From Betaproteobacteria bacterium (lineage in GTDB: Bacteria > Pseudomonadota > Gammaproteobacteria > Burkholderiales > SG8-41), in NCBI GenBank assembly GCA_016199545.1, contig JACQGN010000136.1:1-46331 (forward strand): DNA of 46,331 nt, given 5' to 3'. The notes beneath the pieces were generated by a model. That model saw only the letters and a list, made by a program, of their open reading frames with translations. It ran no database searches and was not told the DNA's origin. Both the position numbers and the translations under genes were made by a program. How positions within the stretch are numbered: the stretch's first letter is position 1; each line of letters starts with the position of its first letter. Positions 34,522-42,953 of this stretch are shown one piece after another.

Positions 34522-35682
34522 ATGAAAATCACCTCAGTCGTCCCGCTCCTTGTCAACGTGTCCCCAAAGACGAATTGGTTCTTCCTGCGCGTCGAAACGG
34601 ACCAGGGACTGGAAGGTTTTGGCGAAGCCACATTGAGCCGCGGGTGGGAATCGGTTCAGCTGGCATGCCTTGACCGCCTCCGCCCCCATTTACTGGGAAA
34701 GCGCATCGAGGAAGTTCTCCCGATACTTCAGGTTTACCCGCATTCGCCGGGCGGGCTTTCGGCCAATTCGGTCGTCAGCGCGGTGGAGCAGGCATTAGTC
34801 GATGTCCGCGCGCGCGAGGCGGGGGTGCCCGTGCATGCGCTCTTCGGACAACCACTGAGAGACTCGATCAGGGTCTACGCGAACCTCAATCGCATGACGA
34901 ATGACCGCTCGCCCGCGGGGTTTTCGCTGAGCGCGAGGGCCAAGGTGGCGGAAGGGTTTACGGCCGTGAAAATCGCGCCCTTTGACGGCGTGTTTTGGCC
35001 CGACCTCGACACGGCCGACGGGAAAAAGCGCCTGGCTCTGGGCATCGACCGCGTGCTCGCGGTGCGCGATGCGATAGGTCCCGAAAACGACCTCCTCATC
35101 GATTGCCATTGGCGGTTTGACGAGAGCACTGCCTGCGCGTTGCTCCGCGATCTGCAGCAGGCAAGACTGTTCTGGGCGGAATGCATGGTTTCCGAACGCC
35201 CCGTATATCATGCGGCGCTCGCCCGCGTCCGCGCTTTTGCGGCCGAGCGCGGAGTGAAACTAGCCGGTGCCGAGAAGCAGGCGGGCTGGTTGGGCATCGA
35301 GGCGTTCGTGCAAGGCGGATTGCTGGACGTGGTAATGCCCGACATCAAATATGCCGGCGGTTATGGCGAGATGCTGCGGATTTCCAGGAATGCGGCTCAG
35401 GCGGGGATAGAAATTTCACCACACAATCCGAGCGGCCCCGTCTGCACTTTCGCCAGTCTGCATTTTTGCGCGCTGATACCCAATTTTCTGATCCTCGAGC
35501 ACCAGACCGAAGGCAGCCGCTACCAGGACATCATCATCGGGCAACATCCGCGTCCGGTAAACGGTTGCTTTGCGGTGCCGAAGGGGCCGGGCATAGGGGT
35601 CGAATTGAGGATGGATGAAATCGAAAAATATCCTTTCCGGATACCCGTCGCCGAGGCGTGGGCGGATTCGAGGCTGGGGTAG
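34522..35682 (+). CDS. Mandelate racemase/muconate lactonizing enzyme family protein
   Basis: 386 residues of the enolase superfamily. Capping domain: MKITSVVPLLVNVSPKTNWF, GLEGFGEATLSRG. Barrel: Lys strand TAVKIAPFDG, metal ligands in LLIDCHWRF (Asp), FWAECMVSE (Glu) and KLAGAEKQAG (Glu), with a possible base His in ISPHNPSGP. Probably dehydrates or racemises a hydroxy acid; substrate unknown. ATG 34522 is chosen because the family starts with MKI; the track's 34420 adds 34 unrelated residues. It is expressed from the LysR-controlled region and followed on the same strand by a hydrolase and a Bug gene. Confidence 0.88.
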   Translation: MKITSVVPLLVNVSPKTNWFFLRVETDQGLEGFGEATLSRGWESVQLACLDRLRPHLLGKRIEEVLPILQVYPHSPGGLSANSVVSAVEQALVDVRAREAGVPVHALFGQPLRDSIRVYANLNRMTNDRSPAGFSLSARAKVAEGFTAVKIAPFDGVFWPDLDTADGKKRLALGIDRVLAVRDAIGPENDLLIDCHWRFDESTACALLRDLQQARLFWAECMVSERPVYHAALARVRAFAAERGVKLAGAEKQAGWLGIEAFVQGGLLDVVMPDIKYAGGYGEMLRISRNAAQAGIEISPHNPSGPVCTFASLHFCALIPNFLILEHQTEGSRYQDIIIGQHPRPVNGCFAVPKGPGIGVELRMDEIEKYPFRIPVAEAWADSRLG

Positions 35683-35873
35683 ACGGGAAGCGAAATCCTA
35701 AGCGTCGCTATTGATGATATCTCGTTCATAGGCGCGTCATGGAAAGTGGCCTCTGGAAATGGCCTCTCTCCCGTCAGGGAGCAACGTGGATCCGGTTAGG
35801 CGCGTGCGCAGGTCGACCGCTGCCACGGTGTTCGACGCGATGATTAAACCTTTTTCGGGTTTTGAACCATCAT

Positions 35874-36716
35874 ATGCCCAACGCCAAGATTACGCCTGAT
35901 CTTGAAATGCACTACGAAGTAGACGACTTCGCCGACCCTTGGCGCCCGCATGAAACGAGCTTATTGCTCCATGGGAACGCCGAAAGCGGCGCCGTCTGGT
36001 ACGGCTGGGTGCCATATCTTGCGCGGGAATTCCGCGTCGTGCGGCCCGACATGCGGGGCTTCGGCGCGTCAACTCCGATGCCCCGGGATTATCCGTCCTG
36101 GTCGCTCGATCAAGTCATTGATGATTTCACGGCGCTCATGGATCAACTGCGCATCGACCGGTTCCATCTGGTGGGGGCAAAGGTCGGCGGAACGATTGCA
36201 TTGCGCTTTGCCGCGCGTCACCCCCAACGTATAGCCACGCTGACGGTGATTGCTCCCCAAGTGCGGGGGAAAGCCGAGCCCGAGCGCTACCGCGCCTGGG
36301 CGGAACATATGGAAACGTACGGAGTGGAAAGCTGGGCCCGAATGACGATGAAAGGGCGCTTGGGCAGCGGATTCCCGCCCGCGGGAGTCGAGTGGTGGGC
36401 CAGGCTCATGGGGCGCACCGCGCTTTCGACCCAACTTGGGTTCATTTCCTCGGTTTCCGGCGTGGACGTAACCCCCGACCTGGCCAATATTCTCTGCCCG
36501 ACGCTGGTTATCGCGATGCAAGACAGTTCCCTGCACTCGGTGAAAAAAGTGGGTGAATGGCAGTGCAAGATTCCGCGGTCGGAGCTACTGGCGCTGCAGG
36601 GCGATGCGTATCATGTCGCGGCGGCGGTCCCCGAACGTTGCGCTCGGGCAACGCTTGATTTCATCCGTCGCGTTTCCGCGGAAGCGGCAATTCAACGTTC
36701 TTACGACCGCTCATGA
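35874..36716 (+). CDS. Alpha/beta-hydrolase-fold protein lacking the nucleophile Ser
   Basis: 280 residues with an alpha/beta hydrolase fold: LLLHGNAESGAVWYGWVP (oxyanion HGN), VRPDMRGFGAS and HLVGAKVGGTIALRF. The last should be the nucleophile elbow GxSxG, but Lys stands at the Ser position (residue 103). A candidate His remains in GDAYHVAA near residue 257, and Asp in VIAMQDSS. So it is unlikely to be a Ser esterase. It could be a non-hydrolytic member or use another mechanism. ATG 35874 is used; the track's 35862 is a TTG 12 bases earlier. The stop overlaps the start of the next Bug gene (ATGA), so both are coupled. Confidence 0.84.
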   Translation: MPNAKITPDLEMHYEVDDFADPWRPHETSLLLHGNAESGAVWYGWVPYLAREFRVVRPDMRGFGASTPMPRDYPSWSLDQVIDDFTALMDQLRIDRFHLVGAKVGGTIALRFAARHPQRIATLTVIAPQVRGKAEPERYRAWAEHMETYGVESWARMTMKGRLGSGFPPAGVEWWARLMGRTALSTQLGFISSVSGVDVTPDLANILCPTLVIAMQDSSLHSVKKVGEWQCKIPRSELLALQGDAYHVAAAVPERCARATLDFIRRVSAEAAIQRSYDRS

Positions 36717-37723
36717 AATCAAATTCGGCAATTTGTTCTCTGCGCGTTGTGCTCACCGCCCTTGCGGCCCTTGGAAGTACCGGAAATGTTCCCGCACAAA
36801 CCTCCTCCACGGGCGCCGCGCAGGACTATCCAATAAAGCCAATTCGTCTGGTTTCGCCGTTTACTGCAGGCGGATCCTCGGATACGCTCGGCCGTTTGAT
36901 CGGAATAAAACTCGCCGAGACATGGAATCAACAAATTGTCGTAGAAAATCGCCCGGGAGCCGGCGGCGTCATCGGTACGGACTTCGTCGCCAAGGCCGCG
37001 CCCGACGGATACACGATCCTGCTGACCTCCTCCAGCACGGTCGCCGTTGCTCCGGCCTTGGGGGTCAAGCTGCCCTACGATTCCCTGACGGATCTTGCTC
37101 CGATAACCCAAGTGGCTTCGGCGCATCAGATACTGGTAGTCCACCCCTCCTTGCCGGTTAAGTCGGTACGGGAACTGATCGCGTTTTCCAAATCGAGACC
37201 GGGCGAACTCGCCTTCGCCACCAACGGCAATGGCACCCCCTCGCATATTGCCGGCGAATTATTCGAGCAAATGGCGAAAGTCGATATGCTGGCCGTGCCG
37301 TACAAGGGCGGCAGCCAGGGTTCGATCGCGGTGGTGAGCGGCGAGGTATCGCTGACGTTCGGGAGCCTCATCAGCATGCTGCCCTACGTGAGGGGGGGCA
37401 GGCTCAGGGCATTGGCTGTGACCGGCGCCAAGCGGTCGATCGCGTTACCGAGTCTTCCCACGGTCAGCGAAGCGGGTCTTCGGGGCTACGAGGTAAACAA
37501 TTGGTATGGGATGTTTGCTCCAGCCGCGACGCCCCAAAACATCATCGCCAAGCTAAACGCCGCAATTGTCAGGGTCATGCATCTGCCGGAAGTGCGGGAG
37601 CGGCTTTTAAACCTGGGGGTTGAGCCGGTGGGGAATTTGCCCCGGGAGTTGGCCGCATACATGAAGACGGAGATCGCCAAATGGACGCAGCTTATAAAAT
37701 CTTCGGGGGCGCGCAAGAATTGA
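36713..37723 (+). CDS. Bug-family TTT periplasmic binding protein
   Basis: 336 residues. Signal peptide (SLRVVLTALAALGSTGNVPAQ) followed by a short Ser/Thr/Gly/Ala stretch and DYPIKPIRLVSPFTAGGSSD, then QQIVVENRPGAGGVIGTDFV, APDGYTILLTSS, PYKGGSQGSIAVVSGEVSL and tail WTQLIKSSGARKN. Its ATG overlaps the stop of the hydrolase gene. It belongs to the LysR-controlled operon of the enolase-superfamily enzyme and may deliver that enzyme's substrate (inference). Confidence 0.92.
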   Translation: MKSNSAICSLRVVLTALAALGSTGNVPAQTSSTGAAQDYPIKPIRLVSPFTAGGSSDTLGRLIGIKLAETWNQQIVVENRPGAGGVIGTDFVAKAAPDGYTILLTSSSTVAVAPALGVKLPYDSLTDLAPITQVASAHQILVVHPSLPVKSVRELIAFSKSRPGELAFATNGNGTPSHIAGELFEQMAKVDMLAVPYKGGSQGSIAVVSGEVSLTFGSLISMLPYVRGGRLRALAVTGAKRSIALPSLPTVSEAGLRGYEVNNWYGMFAPAATPQNIIAKLNAAIVRVMHLPEVRERLLNLGVEPVGNLPRELAAYMKTEIAKWTQLIKSSGARKN

Positions 37724-37757
37724 AGCCGCGAGAACGCCGGGCGGCATACGGGCCAGA

Positions 37758-37778
37758 GTTCGCCACTTGCGAACATTT
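37758..37778. terminator. Weak terminator candidate between convergent genes
   Basis: GTTCGC-cactt-GCGAAC followed by ATTTTG, between the Bug gene (plus) and the amidohydrolase (minus). A 6-bp stem with a short T-run gives low strength. Confidence 0.3.
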
Positions 37779-37813
37779 TGTGAACTGGTGGTTTGCGGCC
37801 AGGGACATCGGAA

Positions 37814-38704
37814 TTACGTTGCGGCGGCGGGTGGCGACGGCAGCGCCCATCCCAGCCATTCGCACAGGCCGCGTCCCATGATCCACTCCTTGTCATCGGC
37901 CGTAAGCCATGGGATTTCTTCGGTAATCATGGTGATCGCCTCGCGATAGGAGCACGGTAGCTTCGTCAAATCAGTGCCCCAGAACAGGCGTTTCGGGCCA
38001 AACGCATCGTAGACACCGCGCAGATAGCGATGAATGCGGCGATAGGGGTAGCGGTCGCTGGTGTAATAGGGTAGCGACGTGGCTTTTACCGCGACGTTCG
38101 GCCGCCTGGCCAGCGCCAACAGCCTGTCCAGATCGGCGAAAGCTTCCTCGTCTTTCGCACCCGAAGGCAGGCAAAGGTGATCCATCACGAGCCTCAACCC
38201 GGGATAGCGCTCGGCAATCCGGTCGATGGCGGGAATCTGGTCGGGGTAGACCATCACCATGATTGGCACGCCGGCTTCCCCCGCCTCCGCCCACAGCCAA
38301 TCGGCGCGTCCCTCTGCGAGTATCGGACGGTACGCCGGTCGGTGAAAAACAAGGCGCAGTCCAAGCATGCCGGATTGCTGACGCCACGCCGCCATCAGAC
38401 CGCGTGATGTCGGCGACCGCACGTCGAGTCGGCCCATGACGGCAAAGCGGTCCGGATGGTGTCGCGCCGCTTCCAGCCCCAGATCGTTACGGTAACCTTC
38501 CCATGATGGCGGCACAATCACCGCGCGATGCACGCCCGCGACGTCCATTTCACGCAGCAGGTCGTCCTTCGAGAACGGCACTGACTTGTGCGGCTCGCGA
38601 GCCGCCAGCGGCCAGGGACGGTCGGGAGTATTGGCACCCCAGATATGGACTTGGGCGTCGACGATGTAAATGCCGTTTCTCTTTCGATTCCCGTGAGTCT
38701 GCAA
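37814..38704 (-). CDS. Amidohydrolase_2-family TIM-barrel hydrolase
   Basis: 296 residues. Metal and catalytic positions visible are IVDAQVHIWG (near residue 14, DxQxH form), GLRLVMDHLCLP (His near 178) and RLFWGTDLTKLP (Asp near 245). This pattern belongs to the amidohydrolase family that includes 2-pyrone-4,6-dicarboxylate hydrolase and related lactonases and decarboxylases. The substrate cannot be named. It converges with the Bug gene, with about 90 bases between. Confidence 0.86.
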   Translation of the reverse strand: MQTHGNRKRNGIYIVDAQVHIWGANTPDRPWPLAAREPHKSVPFSKDDLLREMDVAGVHRAVIVPPSWEGYRNDLGLEAARHHPDRFAVMGRLDVRSPTSRGLMAAWRQQSGMLGLRLVFHRPAYRPILAEGRADWLWAEAGEAGVPIMVMVYPDQIPAIDRIAERYPGLRLVMDHLCLPSGAKDEEAFADLDRLLALARRPNVAVKATSLPYYTSDRYPYRRIHRYLRGVYDAFGPKRLFWGTDLTKLPCSYREAITMITEEIPWLTADDKEWIMGRGLCEWLGWALPSPPAAAT

Positions 38705-39107
38705 CGCCGCCGGCCCCGCCCATAGTCAGGATGCGGTGCGGCCCGTGGGCGTAGTGACCATGCTAACACGACATTCCATGCCGCTGCGCGGATCGCGGAG
38801 GCGTAAGGCCCCTGACTGCAGTGCTACTGTGCGATCGCCATGCCGGCTCCGATGCGATGGTGGTCTGGAAAAAATTGCTCGCGTTACCGAGGTCGAATTC
38901 GCCGGTTTAATGGCCGGCGGCGACATCGAGGTAACGCTCGTTGCTGGCTGACCCATTCCAATAACCGAAATTCATGAGGCTATGAAGTTTGTTTCTTTGC
39001 AATACACACGCAGTGGTGCCAACATGAATGCGGCTTGAACTGTCGTGATACAGACGAAGCTTCGCGGACAGGCTAGCAGATCGAAACCGAAACGTTAGAA
39101 ATTCTTC
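38705..39107. other. Gap holding a second copy of the LysR-type regulatory block
   Basis: 403 bases with no intact gene. A plus-strand frame ends VTEVEFAGLMAGGDIEVTLV and may be the tail of a lost gene. The block at 38958-39026 is homologous to the lysR control region at 34262-34330, but no lysR gene is attached here. Confidence 0.45.
38958..39026 (+). promoter_or_regulatory. Orphan copy of the LysR-type regulatory region
   Basis: Aligns without gaps to 34262-34330 (starting CCAATAACCG versus CCGATAACCG and ending CCAACATG versus TCAACATG). The TTGCAAT half-site is kept, but its inverse partner is lost. It lies about 80 bases upstream of the fused UGSC gene and may once have driven a lysR-linked operon. 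Confidence 0.55.
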
Positions 39108-40877
39108 ATGAGGACGGGTCCGATGCGCTCAGGAATTCATGGCCCTCGTTACGAAGTGCTATGGCCCCTGGCCAAGAAAGCGGTGCGTGCGCAAAGCGCC
39201 GCGCCGCGATTGCCCGACCTTTCCGGCAAGACCGTCGGGGAGCTATGGGACTATATCTTCCGGGGTGAGGTCGTCTATCCGATGATACGCGAGCGGCTCC
39301 GCGCGCGTTTCCCCGGCATCAAGTTCATCGAGTATCACGAGTTCGGCAATTTTCACGGCGCGCGGTCCCGGGAAATCGTTGCCGGGCTGGCCGACAAGAT
39401 GCGTACGCGCGGCTGCGATGCGATCATCTCGGGGATAGGCGCCTGAGGAAACTGCGCGCCCGCCGTGTTGCGGGCGAGTGCGGTGGCCGAAAAGATCGGC
39501 ATACCGACCGTATCGATAATCGGCTCGGCGTTCATGAAACAGGCGGCGGTCGTGTGCCGGGGCCTGGGCATTCCGTTCGCGCTCGCCGAATATCCCGGCG
39601 CACCCATGGTGGACAGCGACGCGGAGTTGCGCGCCAAGGTCGAAACGAACCTGCTACCAGCGATCATCGAGGGGCTGACCGCGGTTTCCGGCCCGGCCAT
39701 GGGAGAAGCATTGACGGAACCCGAGATCGGGTCGGTCGTGTTCAAGGGGACGCTTGACGAGGTCCAGGAGCATTTCCATCAGAACCTGTGGAGCGACGGC
39801 TTGCCCGTCATCCCGCCGACCCGCGAGTGGGTCGATGCTTTTCTGAAATTCACCGACCGCGACCCACGGGATGTGATACGTGCGCTCCCGCAGGAGGGAC
39901 GCGAAGCGAGCATATTGAGCATTGCCGTAAACGGTGTCATGGCGGGCTGCCGGCCGGAATACATGCCGCTGCTCGTCGCAATCGTGGAGGCGATTTCCGA
40001 TCCGAATTTCCGTATCGAGGCAGCCGGGTCAACGCCCGCGTGGGAACCCCTGGTCGTCGTAAGCGGCCCCATCGTCGAGGAGCTTGACTTCAACTACGGC
40101 CAGGGCGTGTTAAAGGTCGGACGCCAGGCCAACTCCAGCATCGGCCGGTTCGCGCGGCTCTACATGCGCAACATTTGCGGCTACCGTATCCCGCCAGGGA
40201 CTGGCGACAAGGGAAGCATAGGGTACACTTTCAACGTTGCGCTTGCGGAAGACGAAGAGTGGTCGCGCAATATCGGCTGGCCCACCTTTTCCGAAGACGC
40301 CGGTTTCGGCCCCGGCGATAACGTCGTCACGGTTCAAAGCGTGGTGACTAGCAGCCCACCGACCTACAGCGCTGGCGATACCGCGATCAGGCACGTACAG
40401 CAATTCGCAGATGTCTTCGTGCGCGCGTTCTCATATGGCTCACATTCGGGAGTAAAGCGCGGCTACTGGCACCCTCTGGTCGTAATCGGGCCGAGCATCG
40501 CCAAGGTCATCGCGCGAGAGTGGACCAAGGATGACGTTCGGCGTTTTCTGTGGAAGACAATGACGATCCCGGCGTCCCTGATGCGCCATTTCTGCGCGCA
40601 GACCGCGGCGCAGGACATGGATTTTGCAAAGCTTGTCGGCGAAGGAACGCTGCCGGCCCACTACGCGCCATCGGACGATCCGGATCGACCGGTCCCGATT
40701 ATCGTCAAACCCGAACATATCGGAATACTCATAGCCGGGGACCCTGGGAGAAACCAGTCGCGCGGCTACATGTCGAACAATGCGCAGGGGGCGCGCACCA
40801 GCCGACGCGTCGCGCTTCCCCGCGAGTGGGAGAAGCTGCGGGCGCAACAGAGAGGACCGGCACTTGCGCAACGATGA
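39108..40877 (+). CDS. Fused UGSC selenoprotein-partner protein (TGA at 39444-39446 read as Sec)
   Basis: A single open frame of 589 residues if TGA at codon 113 is read as Sec: ISGIGA-U-GNCAPAVLRASA. The track splits it at 39446 and restarts at 39465 in frame, with no other stop between. Residues 1-225 are the UGSC domain (KFIEYHEFGNF, CDAIISGIGA, EKIGIPTVSIIGSAF). From about 225 the partner domain follows (NLWSDGLPVIPPTREWVDAF, VNGVMAGCRPEYMPLL, RQANSSIGRFARL). Here two proteins that are separate neighbours four times elsewhere are one chain, strong evidence that they act together. ATG 39108 is used; ATG 39123 is also possible. A Bug gene begins inside its last codons. Confidence 0.87.
39444..39476 (+). 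promoter_or_regulatory. SECIS element of the fused UGSC gene
   Basis: After TGA and ten bases, CGCCCGC-cgtgtt-GCGGGCG forms a 7-bp stem whose 6-nt loop contains GU. The 10-nt spacing matches copies 2, 3 and 5. Confidence 0.7.
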
Positions 40878-41865
40878 TTTCCGGCTCCGGGACCAAGAGG
40901 CCTTGGGAACGATCCTTCGCCTTGCCGTAGCGCTCGCGGTATATGCGTTGTCGGCGCCAGTTCCGGCGCAGCAGTACCCGGCAAAGCCGATCCGCGTGAT
41001 CGTCCCATTTGCGCCGGGAGGCGCGACCGACTCCCTCGCGCGCATACTGGCATTGAACCTGAGCCACAACTTGGGACAGCGCGTCATCGTCGACAACCGG
41101 CCGGGAGCCGGAGGCACCATCGGAACCGAGATCGGCGTCACGTCGAGCCCGGACGGCTATACGTTCGTTGTGGTGTCGGCGGGATATTGCGTCAATCCCA
41201 GTTTCTACAAACTCAAGTTCGACCCCGTGGAACACATCACGCCGGTCGCGCGGATTGCCAAGGGGCCGCTGCTTTTGACGGCGCACCCGTCGGTTCCGGT
41301 GCGACGACTTCGGGACCTGATCGATTTGGCAAAGGCGAAGCCCGAGCAGATGACCTACGCGACAAGCGGGCGGGGCAGCATGGGACACATGACGGGCGAG
41401 CTGATTCAGTACATGACCGGGATAAAGCTGGTGATGGTCCCATACCGGGGCACGGGCGCGGCGATAGTCGATACCGTGGGCGGCCAGACCTTTCTGAATC
41501 TCAGCGGCATAACCTCGACGCTGTCGGTCGTGAAATCCGGAAAGCTTCGCGCCATTGCGGTGACGAGCGCGCAGCGGATTTCCGAGGCCCCCGGCATCCC
41601 CACCGTGGCCGAATCGGGACTGCCGGGATTTGAGGTAACGAGTTGGCAGGGACTCATTGGACCGAAGGGACTTGCTCGCGCGGTCGTCGACCGGATCAAT
41701 CGCGAGGTCGCATCCGTCATCAGGCAAGAAAATGTCCTGGAGCGTTTCAGGGCGAGCGGCATCGTTCCCGAGGGTGGCGCGCCGGAGAAATTCGCGGCCG
41801 AAATCCGCAGGGAAATCTCGCTGTGGCGGAAGATCGCGGTCAAGGCCGGAATCCACGTGCGGTGA
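40864..41865 (+). CDS. Bug-family TTT periplasmic binding protein
   Basis: 333 residues from TTG 40864 with AGAGAGG ahead, overlapping the end of the fused selenoprotein gene by 14 bases; the track start at 40780 lies deeper in that gene. Signal region LGTILRLAVALAVYALSAPVPAQ, then YPAKPIRVIVPFAPGGATD, RVIVDNRPGAGGTIGTEI, SPDGYTFVVVSA, PYRGTGAAIVDTVGG and tail WRKIAVKAGIHVR. It lies between the fused selenoprotein and partner copy 5 on one strand, so one operon links them. The choice of start is uncertain. Confidence 0.87.
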   Translation: MRNDDFRLRDQEALGTILRLAVALAVYALSAPVPAQQYPAKPIRVIVPFAPGGATDSLARILALNLSHNLGQRVIVDNRPGAGGTIGTEIGVTSSPDGYTFVVVSAGYCVNPSFYKLKFDPVEHITPVARIAKGPLLLTAHPSVPVRRLRDLIDLAKAKPEQMTYATSGRGSMGHMTGELIQYMTGIKLVMVPYRGTGAAIVDTVGGQTFLNLSGITSTLSVVKSGKLRAIAVTSAQRISEAPGIPTVAESGLPGFEVTSWQGLIGPKGLARAVVDRINREVASVIRQENVLERFRASGIVPEGGAPEKFAAEIRREISLWRKIAVKAGIHVR

Positions 41866-41894
41866 CATACCGTTCGTCGGCCCGGAAACGATTC

Positions 41895-42935
41895 ATGAGT
41901 GAGCGTTCGGGCATCGCCGAAACTGCAGACCTCGAAGTCCCTGACGACATCGACGCGATGTTCGACGCGCTATACGAGCGCGGCGTGACGGACGGGCTCC
42001 CGGTCATCCCGCCCACGGCGGCCCGCGTCGGGACCATGATGGCCGCCGTGCCGCTCGACCCGGGCCATGTGCTGGCCGAGCTGCCGCCGCGCGGCGGCCT
42101 CGCGACCGTCGAGAAAGTCGCCGTCAACGCCGTCATGGCGGGCTGCCGCCCGGATTATTTCCCGGTGGTGGTCGCCGCGGTGGAAGCACTGGTGCAGCCG
42201 CAGTTCAACCTCACTGGCATCCAGACCACTACCAATCCGGTGGCGCCGCTGGTGTTGATCAACGGCCCCGTCCGCAATCGCATCGGCGTCAACTGCGGCG
42301 CGGGCGCGCTCGGTCCGGGCTGGCGCGCCAATGCGACCGTCGGTCGCGCGCTGCGGCTCGTCATGGTCAACGTCGGCGGCGCAACACCGGGTGACGTCGA
42401 CAAATCTATCCTCGGGATGCCGGGCAAGTACACGCTGTGTCTTGGCGAGCTTGAGGAGCTGAACCCGTGGGAGCCGTTCCACGTCGAGCGGGGTTACGCG
42501 CCGGGCGAGAGCACGGTGACGCTGATCAGCGTGCAGGGCACGCAGAGCTGCGCGGCATCCTACACCGAGCCCGAGCCGATCCTTAGGATGCTCTCGAACG
42601 CGATGACCGCCTTTGGCGCCAACAGCTACACCAAGGGCAACGGCAATCCGGTCGTGATCCTGCCGCCGGCGCACGCGCGCATCTTCGCTGGCGCCGGCTG
42701 GGACAAGAGGCAGATCAAGCAGGCGCTCTTCGAGCGCACGATGTACCCGCAGGCGGAGTTCCCGATGCGCCTGCTCGACACCACCGCGCGGCAGCAGATC
42801 CACGACGGCAGGGTGTGCATTTGCCGCCGGGCGGAAGACATCGTCGTCATCGTCGCCGGCGGCCCGGAATTGAACCACATCGGGTTTCTTGCGAGCTTCG
42901 GCAACGATCTCGCGATCAATCCGATTCGATACTGA
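41895..42935 (+). CDS. Partner protein of UGSC selenoprotein, copy 5
   Basis: 346 residues from ATG 41895; the track start at 41643 runs into the preceding Bug gene. Family blocks are RGVTDGLPVIPPTAARVGTM near residue 31, VNAVMAGCRPDYFPVV near 76 (invariant Cys), WRANATVGRALRLVMVNV near 140, LGMPGKYTLCLGELEELNPW near 172 and EDIVVIVAGGPELNHIGFL near the end. It precedes its selenoprotein by 18 bases, the same order as copy 1. Both these copies go with GSC-type selenoproteins, while the GAC-type pairs have the opposite order. Cytoplasmic, function unknown. Confidence 0.8.
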   Translation: MSERSGIAETADLEVPDDIDAMFDALYERGVTDGLPVIPPTAARVGTMMAAVPLDPGHVLAELPPRGGLATVEKVAVNAVMAGCRPDYFPVVVAAVEALVQPQFNLTGIQTTTNPVAPLVLINGPVRNRIGVNCGAGALGPGWRANATVGRALRLVMVNVGGATPGDVDKSILGMPGKYTLCLGELEELNPWEPFHVERGYAPGESTVTLISVQGTQSCAASYTEPEPILRMLSNAMTAFGANSYTKGNGNPVVILPPAHARIFAGAGWDKRQIKQALFERTMYPQAEFPMRLLDTTARQQIHDGRVCICRRAEDIVVIVAGGPELNHIGFLASFGNDLAINPIRY

Positions 42936-42953
42936 TACCAGGAGGGCCAGCGG

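Noticed and set aside
38736-38951. 71-codon ORF upstream of the second LysR-type block
   Set aside because: Its last 30 codons look protein-like, but the rest does not and no start signal is visible. Mentioned only as a possible gene tail.
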